DNA of 64,000 bases from Ilumatobacteraceae bacterium (GCA_025463305.1 JAOBWK010000075.1:24095-88094); one strand, 5' to 3'; counted from the first letter of the stretch, positions 1 to 9,962 are shown. The notes: a model not told the origin generated them from the letters alone. Translations and numbers: made by a program.

Positions 1-2635
1 TGCTGCCGGCCTTGGCGAGGGCGGCGAGGGTGGCGACGACGACGCTGGCGGCATCGACCTCGAAGTGCTGGCGGAGGGCCTCACGGGTGTCGGAGCGACC
101 CATCCCGTCGGTGCCGAGCGGCACGAAGTCGCGGCCGGGCAGGAAGCGGGCCACCTGCTCGGGCACGATCTTCATGAAGTCGGTGGCGGCGATGATCGGC
201 CCGGGGGAGTTCTGCAGCAGCTCGGCGACGAGCGGGGTGCGCTGGTGCGCATCGGGATGCAGCCGGTTCCAGCGCTCGGCGGCGAGTGCGTCCTCGCGCA
301 GTGACTTGTACGACGTGGCCGACCACAGCTCGCAGCCGATGCCGTAGCTCGCCTGCAGGTCGGCGGCCGCCTCGCGCACTGCAGTGTGCGCAGAGCCGGA
401 GAACAGCAACGTGGCGCGCACGTTCGCCTCGGGCGCGTTCTGCCAGAGGTAGAGGCCGCGGACGATCTCGTCGGCGATGCCGTCGCGCGCCGGGATCGGC
501 GGCATGACGTAGTTCTCGTTGTAGAGCGTGAGGTAGTAGAAGATGTCCTCGTTGCCGACGCCGTACATCCGGTCGAGGCCGTTCTTGATGATCGCGGCGA
601 TCTCGTAGGCGAACGCCGGGTCGTAGGCCTGGACGGCCGGCACGGCGCTGGCGAGGAGCAGGCTCTGCCCGTCCTGGTGCTGCAGCCCTTCACCGAGGAG
701 CGTGGTGCGCCCGGCGGTGGCACCGAGCAGGAACCCCTTGGTGCGTGCGTCGGCGGCCTGCCAGATGAGGTCGCCCACCCGCTGGAACCCGAACAACGAA
801 TAGAACGTGTAGAAGGGCACCATCGGCACGCCACGGGTGGCGTACGCGGTGCCGGCGGCGATGAAGCTCGACAGCGCACCCGCCTCGGTGATGCCCTCCT
901 CGAGGATCTGGCCGTCGGCGGACTCCGCGTAGGACAGCAGCAGATCGTGGTCGACGGGCTCGTACTTCTGTCCCTGCGATGCATAGATCTTCAGCTCGCG
1001 GAACAGTGCGTCCATGCCGAAGGTGCGGGCCTCGTCGGGGATGATCGGCACGACTCGCTCGCCGAACTTGGGATCGCGGGCGAGACCGCGCAGCAGCCGG
1101 GTGAAGCCCATCGTGGTGCTCACGGACTGGGTGCCCGAGCCGGCGTTCAGCTCCTGGAACACGGCCGGATCCGGCATCTCGATGGCGCGCCGGACCCGGG
1201 TGGTGCGCTTGGGCAGGCTGCCCCCGAGCGCGCGACGGCGCTCGAGCATGTACTGGTGCTCGACGCTGTTGACCGGCGGCTTGTAGTACGGCATGTTGTC
1301 GTTCTCGAACGCGCTGTCGGGGATCTCGTCCTGCAGGAACAGCCGGTCGCGCAGGGTGATCAGCTGATCGGCCGTGAGCTTCTTGATCTGGTGGGTGGCG
1401 TTGCGACCCTCGACCGAGGGCCCGAGCGTCCAGCCCTTGATGGTCTTGCAGAGGATGACGGTGGGCGCACCGCTGCCGAGGTTGTCCTGGGCGGCCTTGT
1501 ACGCGGCGTACAGCTTGCGGTAGTCGTGCCCGCCGCGGGGCAGGTTGCGCAGGTCGTCGTCGCTGAGGTCCGACACCATCGAGCGCAGGCGTGGGTCGGG
1601 GCCGAAGAAGTTCTCGCGGATGTAGTTGCCGTCTTCCACCGTGTAGCGCTGGAACTGGCCGTCGACCGTGTTGTTCATCTGGTTGAGCAGCGCGCCGTCC
1701 TTGTCCTTGGCGAGGAGGTCGTCCCACTTGCTGCCCCAGATCACCTTGATCACGTTCCAGCCGGCACCGCGGAAGGTGGCCTCGAGCTCCTGGATGACCT
1801 TGCCGTTGCCGCGCACCGGACCGTCGAGGCGCTGCAGGTTGCAGTTGACGACGAAGATCAGGTTGTCGAGGCGCTCGCGGCTGGCCAGCGAGATGCTGCC
1901 GAGCGTCTCGGGCTCGTCGCACTCGCCGTCGCCGAGGAACGCCCACACCCGGCTCTGGCTCGTGTCGTCGAGGCGGCGGTTGTGGAGGTACCGGTTGAAC
2001 CGGGCCTGGTACAGCGCGGTGAGCGGCCCGAGGCCCATGCTCACCGTCGGGAACTCCCAGAACTCGGGCATCAGGCGCGGGTGCGGGTAGCTCGACAGGC
2101 CACGGCCACCGCGGCCGATCTCGCGACGGAAGTGGTCGAGGTCGTCCTCGGTGAGCCGGCCCTCGAGGAACGCGCGGGCGTAGATGCCGGGCGCCGCGTG
2201 GCCCTGGAAGTAGACGTGGTCGCCGGCGTTGCCGTCGTCCTTGCCGCGGAAGAAGTGGTTGAACCCGGTCTCGTACAGCGAGGCGCTCGACGCGAACGTG
2301 GAGAGGTGGCCACCGATGCCTTCGGCGTACTTGTTCGCCTTGACGACCATCATCGCCGCGTTCCAGCGGATGAAGGCGCGGACGCGCTGCTCGAGGTAGC
2401 TGTCGCCCGGGAACCACGGCTCCTGCTCGCGCGGGATGGTGTTGACGTATGGCGTGCTCACGGTTGCCGGGAAGCTGACCTGTGTGTCGCGGGCGCGCTC
2501 GAGGAGCTTGCTGAGCAGGAACCGAGCGCGAGTCTTGCCGTGCACGTCGACGACGGCGTCGAGGCTGTCCAGCCACTCCTTGGTCTCGCTCGGATCGGTG
2601 TCGGGAAGTTGGTTGACGAACCCGTCGAAGATCAT
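1..2635 (-). CDS. aceE: Pyruvate dehydrogenase E1 component, homodimeric type (3' end outside window)
   Basis: Thiamine-diphosphate E1 subunit that decarboxylates pyruvate and reductively acetylates the lipoyl domain of E2. About 878 residues are visible; the C-terminus runs off the left edge. The protein starts MIFDGFVNQLPDTDPSE. It has the conserved AceE blocks GIGGHLSTFASSASLYE, the ThDP/Mg signature GDGECDEPE followed about 28 residues later by NCNLQ, and HQIKKL in the middle domain. The single-chain length and these blocks separate it from the alpha2beta2 E1 type. An in-frame stop lies 13 nt upstream of the chosen ATG, which fixes the start. It is divergent from rnhA. Its likely E2 and E3 partners, the lipoyl genes at 14.4-19.1 kb, lie elsewhere in the window. 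Confidence 0.96.
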   Translation of the reverse strand, partial: MIFDGFVNQLPDTDPSETKEWLDSLDAVVDVHGKTRARFLLSKLLERARDTQVSFPATVSTPYVNTIPREQEPWFPGDSYLEQRVRAFIRWNAAMMVVKANKYAEGIGGHLSTFASSASLYETGFNHFFRGKDDGNAGDHVYFQGHAAPGIYARAFLEGRLTEDDLDHFRREIGRGGRGLSSYPHPRLMPEFWEFPTVSMGLGPLTALYQARFNRYLHNRRLDDTSQSRVWAFLGDGECDEPETLGSISLASRERLDNLIFVVNCNLQRLDGPVRGNGKVIQELEATFRGAGWNVIKVIWGSKWDDLLAKDKDGALLNQMNNTVDGQFQRYTVEDGNYIRENFFGPDPRLRSMVSDLSDDDLRNLPRGGHDYRKLYAAYKAAQDNLGSGAPTVILCKTIKGWTLGPSVEGRNATHQIKKLTADQLITLRDRLFLQDEIPDSAFENDNMPYYKPPVNSVEHQYMLERRRALGGSLPKRTTRVRRAIEMPDPAVFQELNAGSGTQSVSTTMGFTRLLRGLARDPKFGERVVPIIPDEARTFGMDALFRELKIYASQGQKYEPVDHDLLLSYAESADGQILEEGITEAGALSSFIAAGTAYATRGVPMVPFYTFYSLFGFQRVGDLIWQAADARTKGFLLGATAGRTTLLGEGLQHQDGQSLLLASAVPAVQAYDPAFAYEIAAIIKNGLDRMYGVGNEDIFYYLTLYNENYVMPPIPARDGIADEIVRGLYLWQNAPEANVRATLLFSGSAHTAVREAAADLQASYGIGCELWSATSYKSLREDALAAERWNRLHPDAHQRTPLVAELLQNSPGPIIAATDFMKIVPEQVARFLPGRDFVPLGTDGMGRSDTREALRQHFEVDAASVVVATLAALAKAGS

Positions 2636-2699
2636 GCGCTCAGTCTGTCAGGGTTACCGGGGAGTAGTGCCCCAACCGTGCCGGCTTGGGCCAGACTCG

Positions 2700-3176
2700 A
2701 TGCCCGTGATCACCGTGTACACCGATGGAGCTTGTGCTGGGAACCCGGGTCCGGGCGGATGGGCGTGGGCGGTGTCGCCCGAGGGTGCCCCGTCCGGCTC
2801 CGGTGGCGAGCGCAACTCGACCAATCAGCGGATGGAGATCCGCGCCGCGCTGGAGGCGATGCGCACGTTGGCGGGCGAGCTGATGATCGTGTCCGACAGC
2901 ACCTACGTCGTGAACTGCTTCAACAAGAAGTGGTACGTGAACTGGCAGCGCAACGGTTGGCGCAACAGCCAGAAGCAACCGGTCGCGAACCAGGACCTGT
3001 GGAAGCCGATGGTGGCGCTGTACGACCCGAAGGTGCACACCTTCCAGTGGGTGAAGGGTCACAGCGGCAACCGGATGAACGACCTCGTCGATCAGCTTGC
3101 CGTGGCTGCGAGCAAGGGTCCGTTCGACGAGCTGACCGCCACCACCGACCCCGAGCCGCCGAGCTCGCTGTTCTGA
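2700..3176 (+). CDS. rnhA: Ribonuclease HI
   Basis: Cleaves the RNA strand of RNA-DNA hybrids in the cytoplasm. The 158-residue product MPVITVYTDGACAGNPGPGG has all four carboxylates of the RNase HI active site: D9 (YTDGAC), E46 (RMEIRA), D66 (SDSTYV) and D128 (NRMND). It also has the loop histidine H121 (KGHSG) and the basic protrusion WQRNGW. Length is typical of bacterial RNase HI. The frame stays open upstream, but homology begins exactly at this ATG, so it is taken as the start. The 3' neighbour is an SDR gene on the same strand after a 49-nt gap. Confidence 0.96.
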   Translation: MPVITVYTDGACAGNPGPGGWAWAVSPEGAPSGSGGERNSTNQRMEIRAALEAMRTLAGELMIVSDSTYVVNCFNKKWYVNWQRNGWRNSQKQPVANQDLWKPMVALYDPKVHTFQWVKGHSGNRMNDLVDQLAVAASKGPFDELTATTDPEPPSSLF

Positions 3177-3225
3177 GCAGGCTCGAAGTGGTGGCGCGAC
3201 CGCGCAACTGCATAGTTTGACGTCC

Positions 3226-3998
<773 letters not shown>

Positions 3999-4002
<4 letters not shown>

Positions 4003-4106
4003 GCGACGAGGTCGCCGCGTGGTTCGACGAGGACCGTGCCGCCGCCGAGGCCGCCGAGCGTCAGCATGGCGGCTGGTTCGGCTACGACGACAGCGAGCCG
4101 TTCTGA
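3999..4106 (+). CDS. Small acidic 35-residue protein, translationally coupled
   Basis: A GTG-started frame of 35 codons ending in GYDDSEPF. Its start overlaps the preceding SDR stop (GTGA) and its stop overlaps the next ATG (TGATG). This double coupling is the main support for it being translated. The product is rich in Ala, Glu and Asp with two Trp-Phe pairs, and has no membrane segment or known motif. Function is unknown. It may serve mainly to carry ribosomes from the SDR into the exported protein gene, or may be a small accessory protein. Confidence 0.55.
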
Positions 4107-4738
4107 TGTTCACCTGGCTCGCTTCGGTCGTCACCGCGGCGATCGTGTGCCTGTGCGGTCCCGCGACCGTACAGATGCCCGCCGTCCGGGTCGATCCGCC
4201 GATCGCCCGCGTCCGCACGTGGGTCATCGGCGACTCGATCGGCTGGAACATCTGTCAAGAAGGGCTCGCCCCCAACGCGACGTGCATCAACTTCCCCGGT
4301 GCGTGGGTTGCGTCGGAGACGGGTGAGAACCAGGTCGACCCGTTCATCACGCGGGCCGTCACCGAAGGTCTCCACGCCGGAGACACGGTGATCCTGTCGT
4401 CGATCGCCGCGTACTTGACGCCCGCCTGTGACGCTGGGTGCGTCACCGCCCGGCAGGGTGCGATGCAGGCCCGGTTTGCCGACCTCGGTGTCCGGCTCGT
4501 CGTGCTCGTCGCGCCGCTGCCCACGTTCCCGAACTGCTCGCCAGCGGCGCTCGCTGTGGCCCCCGACGTGAACGGGTCGTGCTCGACGCAACTCATCATG
4601 AGCGACATCCAACACGGCTGGTGTCGTGCGGGGCTCGCACGGTGCGTCACGATCACGGGCCCGTACGAAGTCGATGGTCGCCACCCGACCGCGACCGCCA
4701 ACGTGGCGATAGCCGCAGCCCTCGGATTGGGCGCGTGA
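4106..4738 (+). CDS. Exported SGNH/GDSL-like hydrolase domain protein
   Basis: A 210-residue protein with an N-terminal hydrophobic segment (residues about 3-19) typical of a signal peptide or anchor. WVIGDSIGWN resembles the GDS nucleophile block of SGNH hydrolases, and DGRHPT near the C-terminus matches the DxxH block carrying the catalytic His. Six or more cysteines in the mature part suggest disulfides outside the membrane. It is probably an esterase or acyl-modifying enzyme acting on cell-envelope material; the substrate cannot be told. The ATG overlaps the stop of the small upstream ORF, so it is likely co-translated. Confidence 0.65.
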   Translation: MFTWLASVVTAAIVCLCGPATVQMPAVRVDPPIARVRTWVIGDSIGWNICQEGLAPNATCINFPGAWVASETGENQVDPFITRAVTEGLHAGDTVILSSIAAYLTPACDAGCVTARQGAMQARFADLGVRLVVLVAPLPTFPNCSPAALAVAPDVNGSCSTQLIMSDIQHGWCRAGLARCVTITGPYEVDGRHPTATANVAIAAALGLGA

Positions 4739-4825
4739 GGGGCCCGCCCGACCGGCCCGGTTCGAACCCGCCGCCCTCAACCCAGCACGGCTGCGGTCAC
4801 CACTGCAACCCGTAGGGTCAGGTCC

Positions 4826-5104
4826 ATGAGAGCAACGTGGAAGGGCGAGATCCTCGCCGACAGCAACAACACCGTGGTCGTCGAGGGCAACCAGTACTTC
4901 CCGAGCGACGACGTCAACTGGAGCCTCTTCACCGAGTCGAGCACGACGTCGGTGTGCCCGTGGAAGGGCACGGCCAGCTACTACTCGGTCACCGTCGACG
5001 GCCAGACCAACGCCGACGCGGCGTGGACCTACCCGACCCCGAAGGACGCCGCCAAGGAGATCACCGGCTATGTCGCCTTCTGGAAGGGCGTCGAAGTCGG
5101 ATGA
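4826..5104 (+). CDS. DUF427 family protein
   Basis: A compact 92-residue member of the DUF427 family. Signature blocks are MRATWKGEILADS at the start, NQYFPSDDVNW, TSVCPWKGTASYYSV in the middle and the terminal GYVAFWKGVEV. This is the usual length for a single-domain DUF427 protein. The biochemical role is not established. A second, longer DUF427 protein lies at 51.1-51.6 kb, also with a CEWKG-type block. The gene is convergent with argJ. Confidence 0.85.
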   Translation: MRATWKGEILADSNNTVVVEGNQYFPSDDVNWSLFTESSTTSVCPWKGTASYYSVTVDGQTNADAAWTYPTPKDAAKEITGYVAFWKGVEVG

Positions 5105-5196
5105 CGCGAGCATGAAGAGCGACGAGGGATCGTCGTGATCGAGGAGCGAGGGAGGACTTGTCCGACCGAGCGGCAGCGATCTCGAGCAGCACCAAA

Positions 5197-5210
5197 GGCC
5201 GCCTGCGGCC
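5197..5210. terminator. Possible short hairpin between convergent genes
   Basis: GGCCG-CCTG-CGGCC forms a 5-bp GC stem with a 4-nt loop in the 130-bp gap between the convergent DUF427 and argJ genes. There is no T-tract, so terminator function is only a suggestion from position and stem. Nothing else was recognised in this gap. Confidence 0.3.
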
Positions 5211-5234
5211 GGAGGTCCGTCGCGAGACAACTGA

Positions 5235-6404
5235 CTACGTGGTGTAGTCGGCGTTGATCCGGATGTAGCCGTCGGTGAGGTCGCAGCCCCAGACGGTGGC
5301 GGCCCCGTCGTCGATGCCGAGGCTGACGTGGATCTGGATCTCGTCGCCGCGCAGGTACTCGGCGAGGGCATCCAAGCCGGCCGCGTCGACCTCGGCCGGG
5401 TACGACTCGTACGGGCCGAAGCGGATGACGACGTCGTCCTCGTCGATGTCCGTCTCGTCGCTGCACTTGCCGATCGCCATCGCGACGCGGCCCCAGTTGG
5501 GGTCGGCGCCGTGGACGGCGGTCTTGACGAGCGGTGAGTTGACGATGGACTTGGCGACGCGCTTGGCCTGGTCGTCGTTCCGGGCGCCGTCGACGAGGAC
5601 CTCGATCAGCTTCTCCGCGCCCTCGCCGTCGCGGGCGACCTGCTTGGTGAGCGACAGCGCGACCTCGAACAGCGCCGCCACGAACGCGCCGGGATCGACG
5701 ACGCCGGCCGCTCCGCTGGCGAGCACGATCGCGGTGTCACTCGTGGAGGTGTCCGTGTCGATGGACACGCAGTTGAACGTGCGGTCGATGACGCTGCGGA
5801 AGATGAGGTCCAGCGCGCCCTGATCGATGGCAGCGTCGGTGAACACGAGCGTGATGAGCGTCGCCATGTCGGGCTCGATCATGCCGACGCCCTTGGCGAC
5901 GCCGACGACGACGGCGTCGCTGCCCTCGATGACAGCCGTGGCGATCTTCGGCACCGTGTCGGTGGTCATGATCCCGTTCGCCACGTCGTCGGCCGCGGTG
6001 CTGCCGGGGAACGGCCACGCCAGTGCGGCCACGCCCGCGCGCACGCGGTCCATCGGGTACTGGCGGCCGATCACACCGGTCGAGGCGATGAGCACCTCGT
6101 CGGCATCGCAGCCGAGCACCTCGGCGACACCGGCGACGACCTCGCGCGCGTTGTCGAGCCCCTGCCGCCCGGTGGCGACGTTCGCGTTCTTGGAGATGAC
6201 GACGACGGCGCGGGCGTGGTTGTCGGCGACGTGCTCGCGGCTGACGACCACGCTCGGGCCGGCGAAGCGGCTGCGGGTGAACACGCCGGCGGCGGCGCAC
6301 GGCGCGTCGGCGGCCACCACGACGAAGTCGTTGGTGGCGTCCTTGATGCCGACGTTCGCGACGTGTGCGGAGAATCCGCGGGGGAGAGGGATCGGTGCAG
6401 CCAT
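5235..6404 (-). CDS. argJ: Bifunctional glutamate N-acetyltransferase / amino-acid N-acetyltransferase
   Basis: Transfers acetyl from N-acetylornithine to glutamate in the cyclic arginine pathway. Bifunctional forms also use acetyl-CoA. At 389 residues it matches the family length. The self-cleavage site is visible as MATL, with the catalytic nucleophile Thr182 that becomes the N-terminus of the beta chain. STGVIG (around 108-113), KGVGMIEPDM (171-180) and DPNWGRV near the C-terminus are hallmark blocks. No other arg genes are in the window, so the locus is unlinked to an arg operon here. MarR lies 11 nt upstream on the same strand and may be co-transcribed. Confidence 0.96.
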   Translation of the reverse strand: MAAPIPLPRGFSAHVANVGIKDATNDFVVVAADAPCAAAGVFTRSRFAGPSVVVSREHVADNHARAVVVISKNANVATGRQGLDNAREVVAGVAEVLGCDADEVLIASTGVIGRQYPMDRVRAGVAALAWPFPGSTAADDVANGIMTTDTVPKIATAVIEGSDAVVVGVAKGVGMIEPDMATLITLVFTDAAIDQGALDLIFRSVIDRTFNCVSIDTDTSTSDTAIVLASGAAGVVDPGAFVAALFEVALSLTKQVARDGEGAEKLIEVLVDGARNDDQAKRVAKSIVNSPLVKTAVHGADPNWGRVAMAIGKCSDETDIDEDDVVIRFGPYESYPAEVDAAGLDALAEYLRGDEIQIHVSLGIDDGAATVWGCDLTDGYIRINADYTT

Positions 6405-6415
6405 GGCGGCTCAGG

Positions 6416-6880
6416 CTACGCGATCGTCAGGGAGAGCCCGAGGCCTTCGGCGACGGTGCCGAAGATGTCGCCGAGCGCCTCGACCTGCGTTTCGTCCAAC
6501 CGGTCGATGAGGTGTCGGCGCACGCTGGCGACGTGATCCTCGGCGGCGGCGCGCATGGCCGTCGCGCCGGCATCGTTCAGCGTCGCGAGCATCACCCGCC
6601 TGTCGGCGGACGACGGCTTGCGCTCGACGAAGCCGGCCTTGACGAGGCCGTCGAGGCGGCGGGTCAGCCCGCTCGGGGACAGGCCCAACCGCTCGGCCAG
6701 GTCACACATCCGCAACTGCTGGTCGGTGGCCTCGGAGAGCTGGACCAGGACCTCGTAGTCGCCGAACGTGAGGTGGTGCGGGGCGAGGTCGGCCTCGAGC
6801 GCCGACATCAGCTGGTTGTTGACCTCGGCGAACGCGCGCCAGGCGCGCATCTCCTGCGGGTTCAACCAGCGCACGGACAT
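6416..6880 (-). CDS. MarR family transcriptional regulator
   Basis: A 154-residue winged-helix regulator. The N-terminal dimerisation helix is followed by the HTH in MCDLAERLGLSPSGLTRRLD and the wing region DRRVMLATLND with the conserved DRR. It probably binds palindromic operators as a dimer and may control its own operon; no clear operator was identified. The argJ gene starts 11 nt after its stop, an unusual partner for a MarR protein. Ligand and targets are unknown. Confidence 0.9.
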   Translation of the reverse strand: MSVRWLNPQEMRAWRAFAEVNNQLMSALEADLAPHHLTFGDYEVLVQLSEATDQQLRMCDLAERLGLSPSGLTRRLDGLVKAGFVERKPSSADRRVMLATLNDAGATAMRAAAEDHVASVRRHLIDRLDETQVEALGDIFGTVAEGLGLSLTIA

Positions 6881-6976
6881 CGGGCCAGGTTATCGGTTGC
6901 GGCTGGCAAAGGTTGTGACCGCATGCTTTCCCACATCCTTGGCGTTCGCTGGCGCGCTGCGCCGCCGAACGTCGGT

Positions 6977-7870
6977 TCAGCGCGCCAGCACGCTGGCGAG
7001 GGCGCCGACCAGCGTCGGCTGCTGGAAGACGTAGCCGTCGGCCAGCAGCACGGCGGGGAGCACGCGCTGACCGGACAGCAGCAGGTTGTCGACGAGCTCG
7101 CCTCCGAGCAGCAGCTTCGGCCCGAAGCCCGGGATCGGCAGGATCGTCGGGCGGTGCAGCGCGCGGCCGAGCTCGTCGGCGAAGTCGGCCTGGGTGACCG
7201 GGTTGGGGGCGGTGAGGTTCACAGCGCCCTCGTGGGAACTGGTCAGCAGGTGGATGATGGCGCCGATCTCGTCGTCGAGCGTGATCCAGCTCTGCCAGGC
7301 CTTGCCCGAGCCGATCCGCCCACCGACGCCGAGCTTGAACAGCGGGAGCTGCTTCTTCAGGGCGCCACCGTGAGCGCTGAGCACGATGCCCGTGCGGAGG
7401 TGGCAGACGCGGACGCCGGCATCGCTGGCCGGCGCGGTGGCGGCCTCCCAACCGACGCACAGATCGGCGAGGAACCCGGTGCCCGGTGCGCTCGTCTCGT
7501 CGACCTCGGTGTCGCCGCGGTCGCCGTAGTAGCCGATCGCCGACGCCGACAGCAGCACGGACGGCTTGTGCTCGAGCCCGGCGATGGTGGTGGCGATGAG
7601 GTCGGTGCCGCGCTGGCGGCTCTCGACGAGCGTGCGCTTGTACTCGTCGGTCCAGCGGTGATCGCCGATGCCTGCGCCGGCGAGGTGGATGACGGCGTCG
7701 AGCGGTGGCAGCGAGGCGGTTTCGATCGTGCCCTGATCCGGGTTCCACCGGATCTCACCCGGTCGAGGTGTGCGCCGGACGAGTCGGGTGACCTGGTGAC
7801 CCTGGGCGCTGAGCTTCTTGACGAGCGCGCCGCCGACGAGGCCGCTGGAACCGGTGACGAGTACCTGCAT
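6977..7870 (-). CDS. TIGR01777-type NAD-dependent epimerase/dehydratase
   Basis: A 297-residue extended SDR of the YfcH/TIGR01777 group. MQVLVTGSSGLVGGAL is the NAD-binding glycine motif, INLAGA appears as VIHLAGAGIGDHRW, and LLSASAIGYYGDRG carries the catalytic Tyr block typical of this group. FNLTAPNPVTQ appears as VNLTAPNPVTQADF, and the C-terminal DUF1731-like part is present (GGELVDNLLLSGQRVLP). The physiological substrate of this family is not known; some members are linked to cell division or sugar chemistry. The ATG matches the family start; the frame stays open further upstream. Confidence 0.9.
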   Translation of the reverse strand: MQVLVTGSSGLVGGALVKKLSAQGHQVTRLVRRTPRPGEIRWNPDQGTIETASLPPLDAVIHLAGAGIGDHRWTDEYKRTLVESRQRGTDLIATTIAGLEHKPSVLLSASAIGYYGDRGDTEVDETSAPGTGFLADLCVGWEAATAPASDAGVRVCHLRTGIVLSAHGGALKKQLPLFKLGVGGRIGSGKAWQSWITLDDEIGAIIHLLTSSHEGAVNLTAPNPVTQADFADELGRALHRPTILPIPGFGPKLLLGGELVDNLLLSGQRVLPAVLLADGYVFQQPTLVGALASVLAR

Positions 7871-7941
7871 GCAGCGGACCCTACGACCATCGGGACGCCC
7901 CGTGCCTCGGACAGCTCGGGGACCACGCGTACAATCCCTGC

Positions 7942-9945
7942 ATGAGTGATTGGAACAACAACACCGGTCCGGGCGTTCCGCCACCCCCGACCCCGCCACC
8001 CACCGGTCAGGTGTTCCTCCCGCCGACGCAACCCGTGTACCAGGGCTCGCCCGGCGGACCCACGTACACACCGCCCGGTGGACCGACGCTGCAGCCCGGA
8101 CCCAGCCCTGACCCGAAGCGCAGCCGCGGCAAGATGGTGGGCGCGCTCGTGGGGGTGCTCGCGCTCGTCGGCGCCGGCACGTTCGCCGTCACCCAGATCA
8201 GCAGCAACAGCTCCGACGGTGGCGCGTCGAGCGCCAAGGACGTGGGCACGAAACTGGTGACCGCGCTCGACGGCGAGGACCTCCTCGGTGTCGTCGACCT
8301 GCTCCTGCCGGGCGAGCGCGAGACCCTGCGCCAGCCGATGATCGACCTCGCCAGCGAGCTCACCCGGCTCGAGGTCACCGACAAGTCGCTCGACCTGAAC
8401 AAGGTGCCCGGCTTCGACATCGCCATCGCGAACCCGAAGGTGGCGGTCGACACGACCAACGCCGACGACATCTCCGACGTCACCGTCGACGGCTCGGCCA
8501 CCGTCACGGTGAACGGCAAGGAGATCCCGATCGGCAAGCTGCTGATCGACCGTGTGTTCAACGGCGACCGCCCGGAGGTGGACTCGTCGCCGAAGGACTC
8601 CGACTTCCACGTCAAGTTCGCCGCGGTGGAGAAGAGCGGGCGCTGGTACCTGAGCTTGTTCTACACGGCGGCCGAAACCGCTCGTGGCGACCGCGACATC
8701 CCCAAGCGCGGCGTCGTCGCCGCCGGTGCCGACACGCCCGACGGCGCGCTCGACAACCTGATCAAGGCCGGCGCCGACTTCGACCTCGACGGCGTGATCG
8801 CCTCGCTGAACCCGAACGAGGCCGAGGCATTGCAACGGTATGCGCCGCTGTTCACCGACTCGGCGCAGAAGATGCTCGACAAGAACGAAGCGAAGGTCTC
8901 GATCACCGACAGCGAGTACACCGTCACGGGTACCGGAGACACCCGCCAGGTCGCCCCGACCAAGCTGACGATCAAGGTGTCGGCGGATGGGCACGACGGC
9001 GAGCTGACGTTGGACGGCAAGTGCCTCACCGGGAACTACGACGGCACCGACGTCAACACCTGCGGCGGCGACCAGGCCACCGACAGCAGCCTCGACGGCT
9101 ACCTCAACGACCTCGGCCTCAACTCCTCGCCGGAGTTCAAGAAGTTCGTCGATGACCTCCGCACGTCCTTCAGCGACTTCTCGATGCACGGGATCGTGGT
9201 CAACAAGGTCGGCGGCAAGTGGTACGTCAGCCCGGTCGGCTCCACGCTCGAGCTCGTCCTGTCCGTGCTGCGCGCCCTCGACCGCGACGAGATCGACACG
9301 CTGATCAACGACGGACGCGACGCGTTCAACAGCGTCCTCAGCGGTGTCTTCACCGGCGACGGCGGATCGACCGACGGCACCGACGACACGATCTTCCCCG
9401 ACGACACGGTCTTCCCGGACGACACGACGGCCACCGACGACACCGTCACTCCCGACACGAGCACGGTCGACACCAGCACGGTCGACACCAGCACCGACGA
9501 CACCGTCACCGACGACACGAGCACCGCGGACACGAGCACGTTCGACACCTCGACCGGCGGCAGCGACGACGCGAGCTACTGGTTCGACTGCGTCTACAAC
9601 GGAGGCACCAAGGACACCGCGGCAGCGTGCATCAAGGCCGACATCGCCAAGGGCTCCTACACCGCCGACGACGTGCCGGCGCCGTTCCTGTACCCGGACT
9701 GTGGGCTGTACGACTACTACCTGGGCAACGACCTCTACGACGACACCGCCGCCAAGTTCCACGCCACCATCGACCCGGCAACGTCCTGCATCGTCGCCGA
9801 TGCGGCCGCTGCCGGCGTGGACCTGAGCATCGCCAGCGAGGAGTTCGCCCGGCCCGATTGCTACGCCAACGTCAACCCGTACAACTTCTCCGAGGACTCC
9901 GACGCGATCTCGCAGGCCTACGTGTGCGCATCGTCGGAGCCGTGA
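7942..9945 (+). CDS. Large membrane-anchored protein with two repeated extracellular domains, unknown function
   Basis: 667 residues, not recognised as a known family. Layout: a Pro/Gly-rich cytoplasmic N-terminus (1-58), a basic stretch and one membrane helix (about 65-84), then two similar extracytoplasmic domains. The first starts near ALDGEDLLGVVDLLLPGE and ends near KSGRWYLSLFYTA. The second starts near FDLDGVIASLNPNEAEAL and ends near VGGKWYVSPVGSTLE. A Thr/Asp/Ser-rich linker follows (about 480-540, repeated DTSTVDTST units), then a Cys-containing C-terminal domain of about 120 residues with six or more cysteines. The acidic linker is probably an extended stalk. It is divergent from the epimerase, with a 71-bp gap. 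Membrane or wall display is inferred. Confidence 0.75.
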   Translation: MSDWNNNTGPGVPPPPTPPPTGQVFLPPTQPVYQGSPGGPTYTPPGGPTLQPGPSPDPKRSRGKMVGALVGVLALVGAGTFAVTQISSNSSDGGASSAKDVGTKLVTALDGEDLLGVVDLLLPGERETLRQPMIDLASELTRLEVTDKSLDLNKVPGFDIAIANPKVAVDTTNADDISDVTVDGSATVTVNGKEIPIGKLLIDRVFNGDRPEVDSSPKDSDFHVKFAAVEKSGRWYLSLFYTAAETARGDRDIPKRGVVAAGADTPDGALDNLIKAGADFDLDGVIASLNPNEAEALQRYAPLFTDSAQKMLDKNEAKVSITDSEYTVTGTGDTRQVAPTKLTIKVSADGHDGELTLDGKCLTGNYDGTDVNTCGGDQATDSSLDGYLNDLGLNSSPEFKKFVDDLRTSFSDFSMHGIVVNKVGGKWYVSPVGSTLELVLSVLRALDRDEIDTLINDGRDAFNSVLSGVFTGDGGSTDGTDDTIFPDDTVFPDDTTATDDTVTPDTSTVDTSTVDTSTDDTVTDDTSTADTSTFDTSTGGSDDASYWFDCVYNGGTKDTAAACIKADIAKGSYTADDVPAPFLYPDCGLYDYYLGNDLYDDTAAKFHATIDPATSCIVADAAAAGVDLSIASEEFARPDCYANVNPYNFSEDSDAISQAYVCASSEP

Positions 9946-9962
9946 TCGTCGGAGCGGTGATC
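9933..9962 (+). repeat. Two tandem 15-bp units spanning the stop codon
   Basis: GTCGGAGCCGTGATC is followed immediately by GTCGGAGCGGTGATC (14/15 identical). The first unit contains the TGA of the preceding gene, and the second repeats it 15 nt later in frame. It lies in the short gap before the convergent permease gene. Confidence 0.7.

Noticed and set aside
386..3220. Very long open frame antisense to aceE
   Set aside because: It is a GC-rich shadow of aceE and rnhA; its protein is Val/Glu/Arg-rich with no motifs, while aceE and rnhA both show full family signatures.
4755..4775. GGTTCGAACCC resembling a tRNA T-arm
   Set aside because: No matching acceptor, D or anticodon arms can be formed around it. 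A similar GATTCGAACCCC at 15790 fails in the same way.
7357..9762. 801-codon open frame antisense to the large surface protein
   Set aside because: Low-complexity Val/Arg/Gly composition mirrors the sense codons; the sense protein has a sound domain layout.
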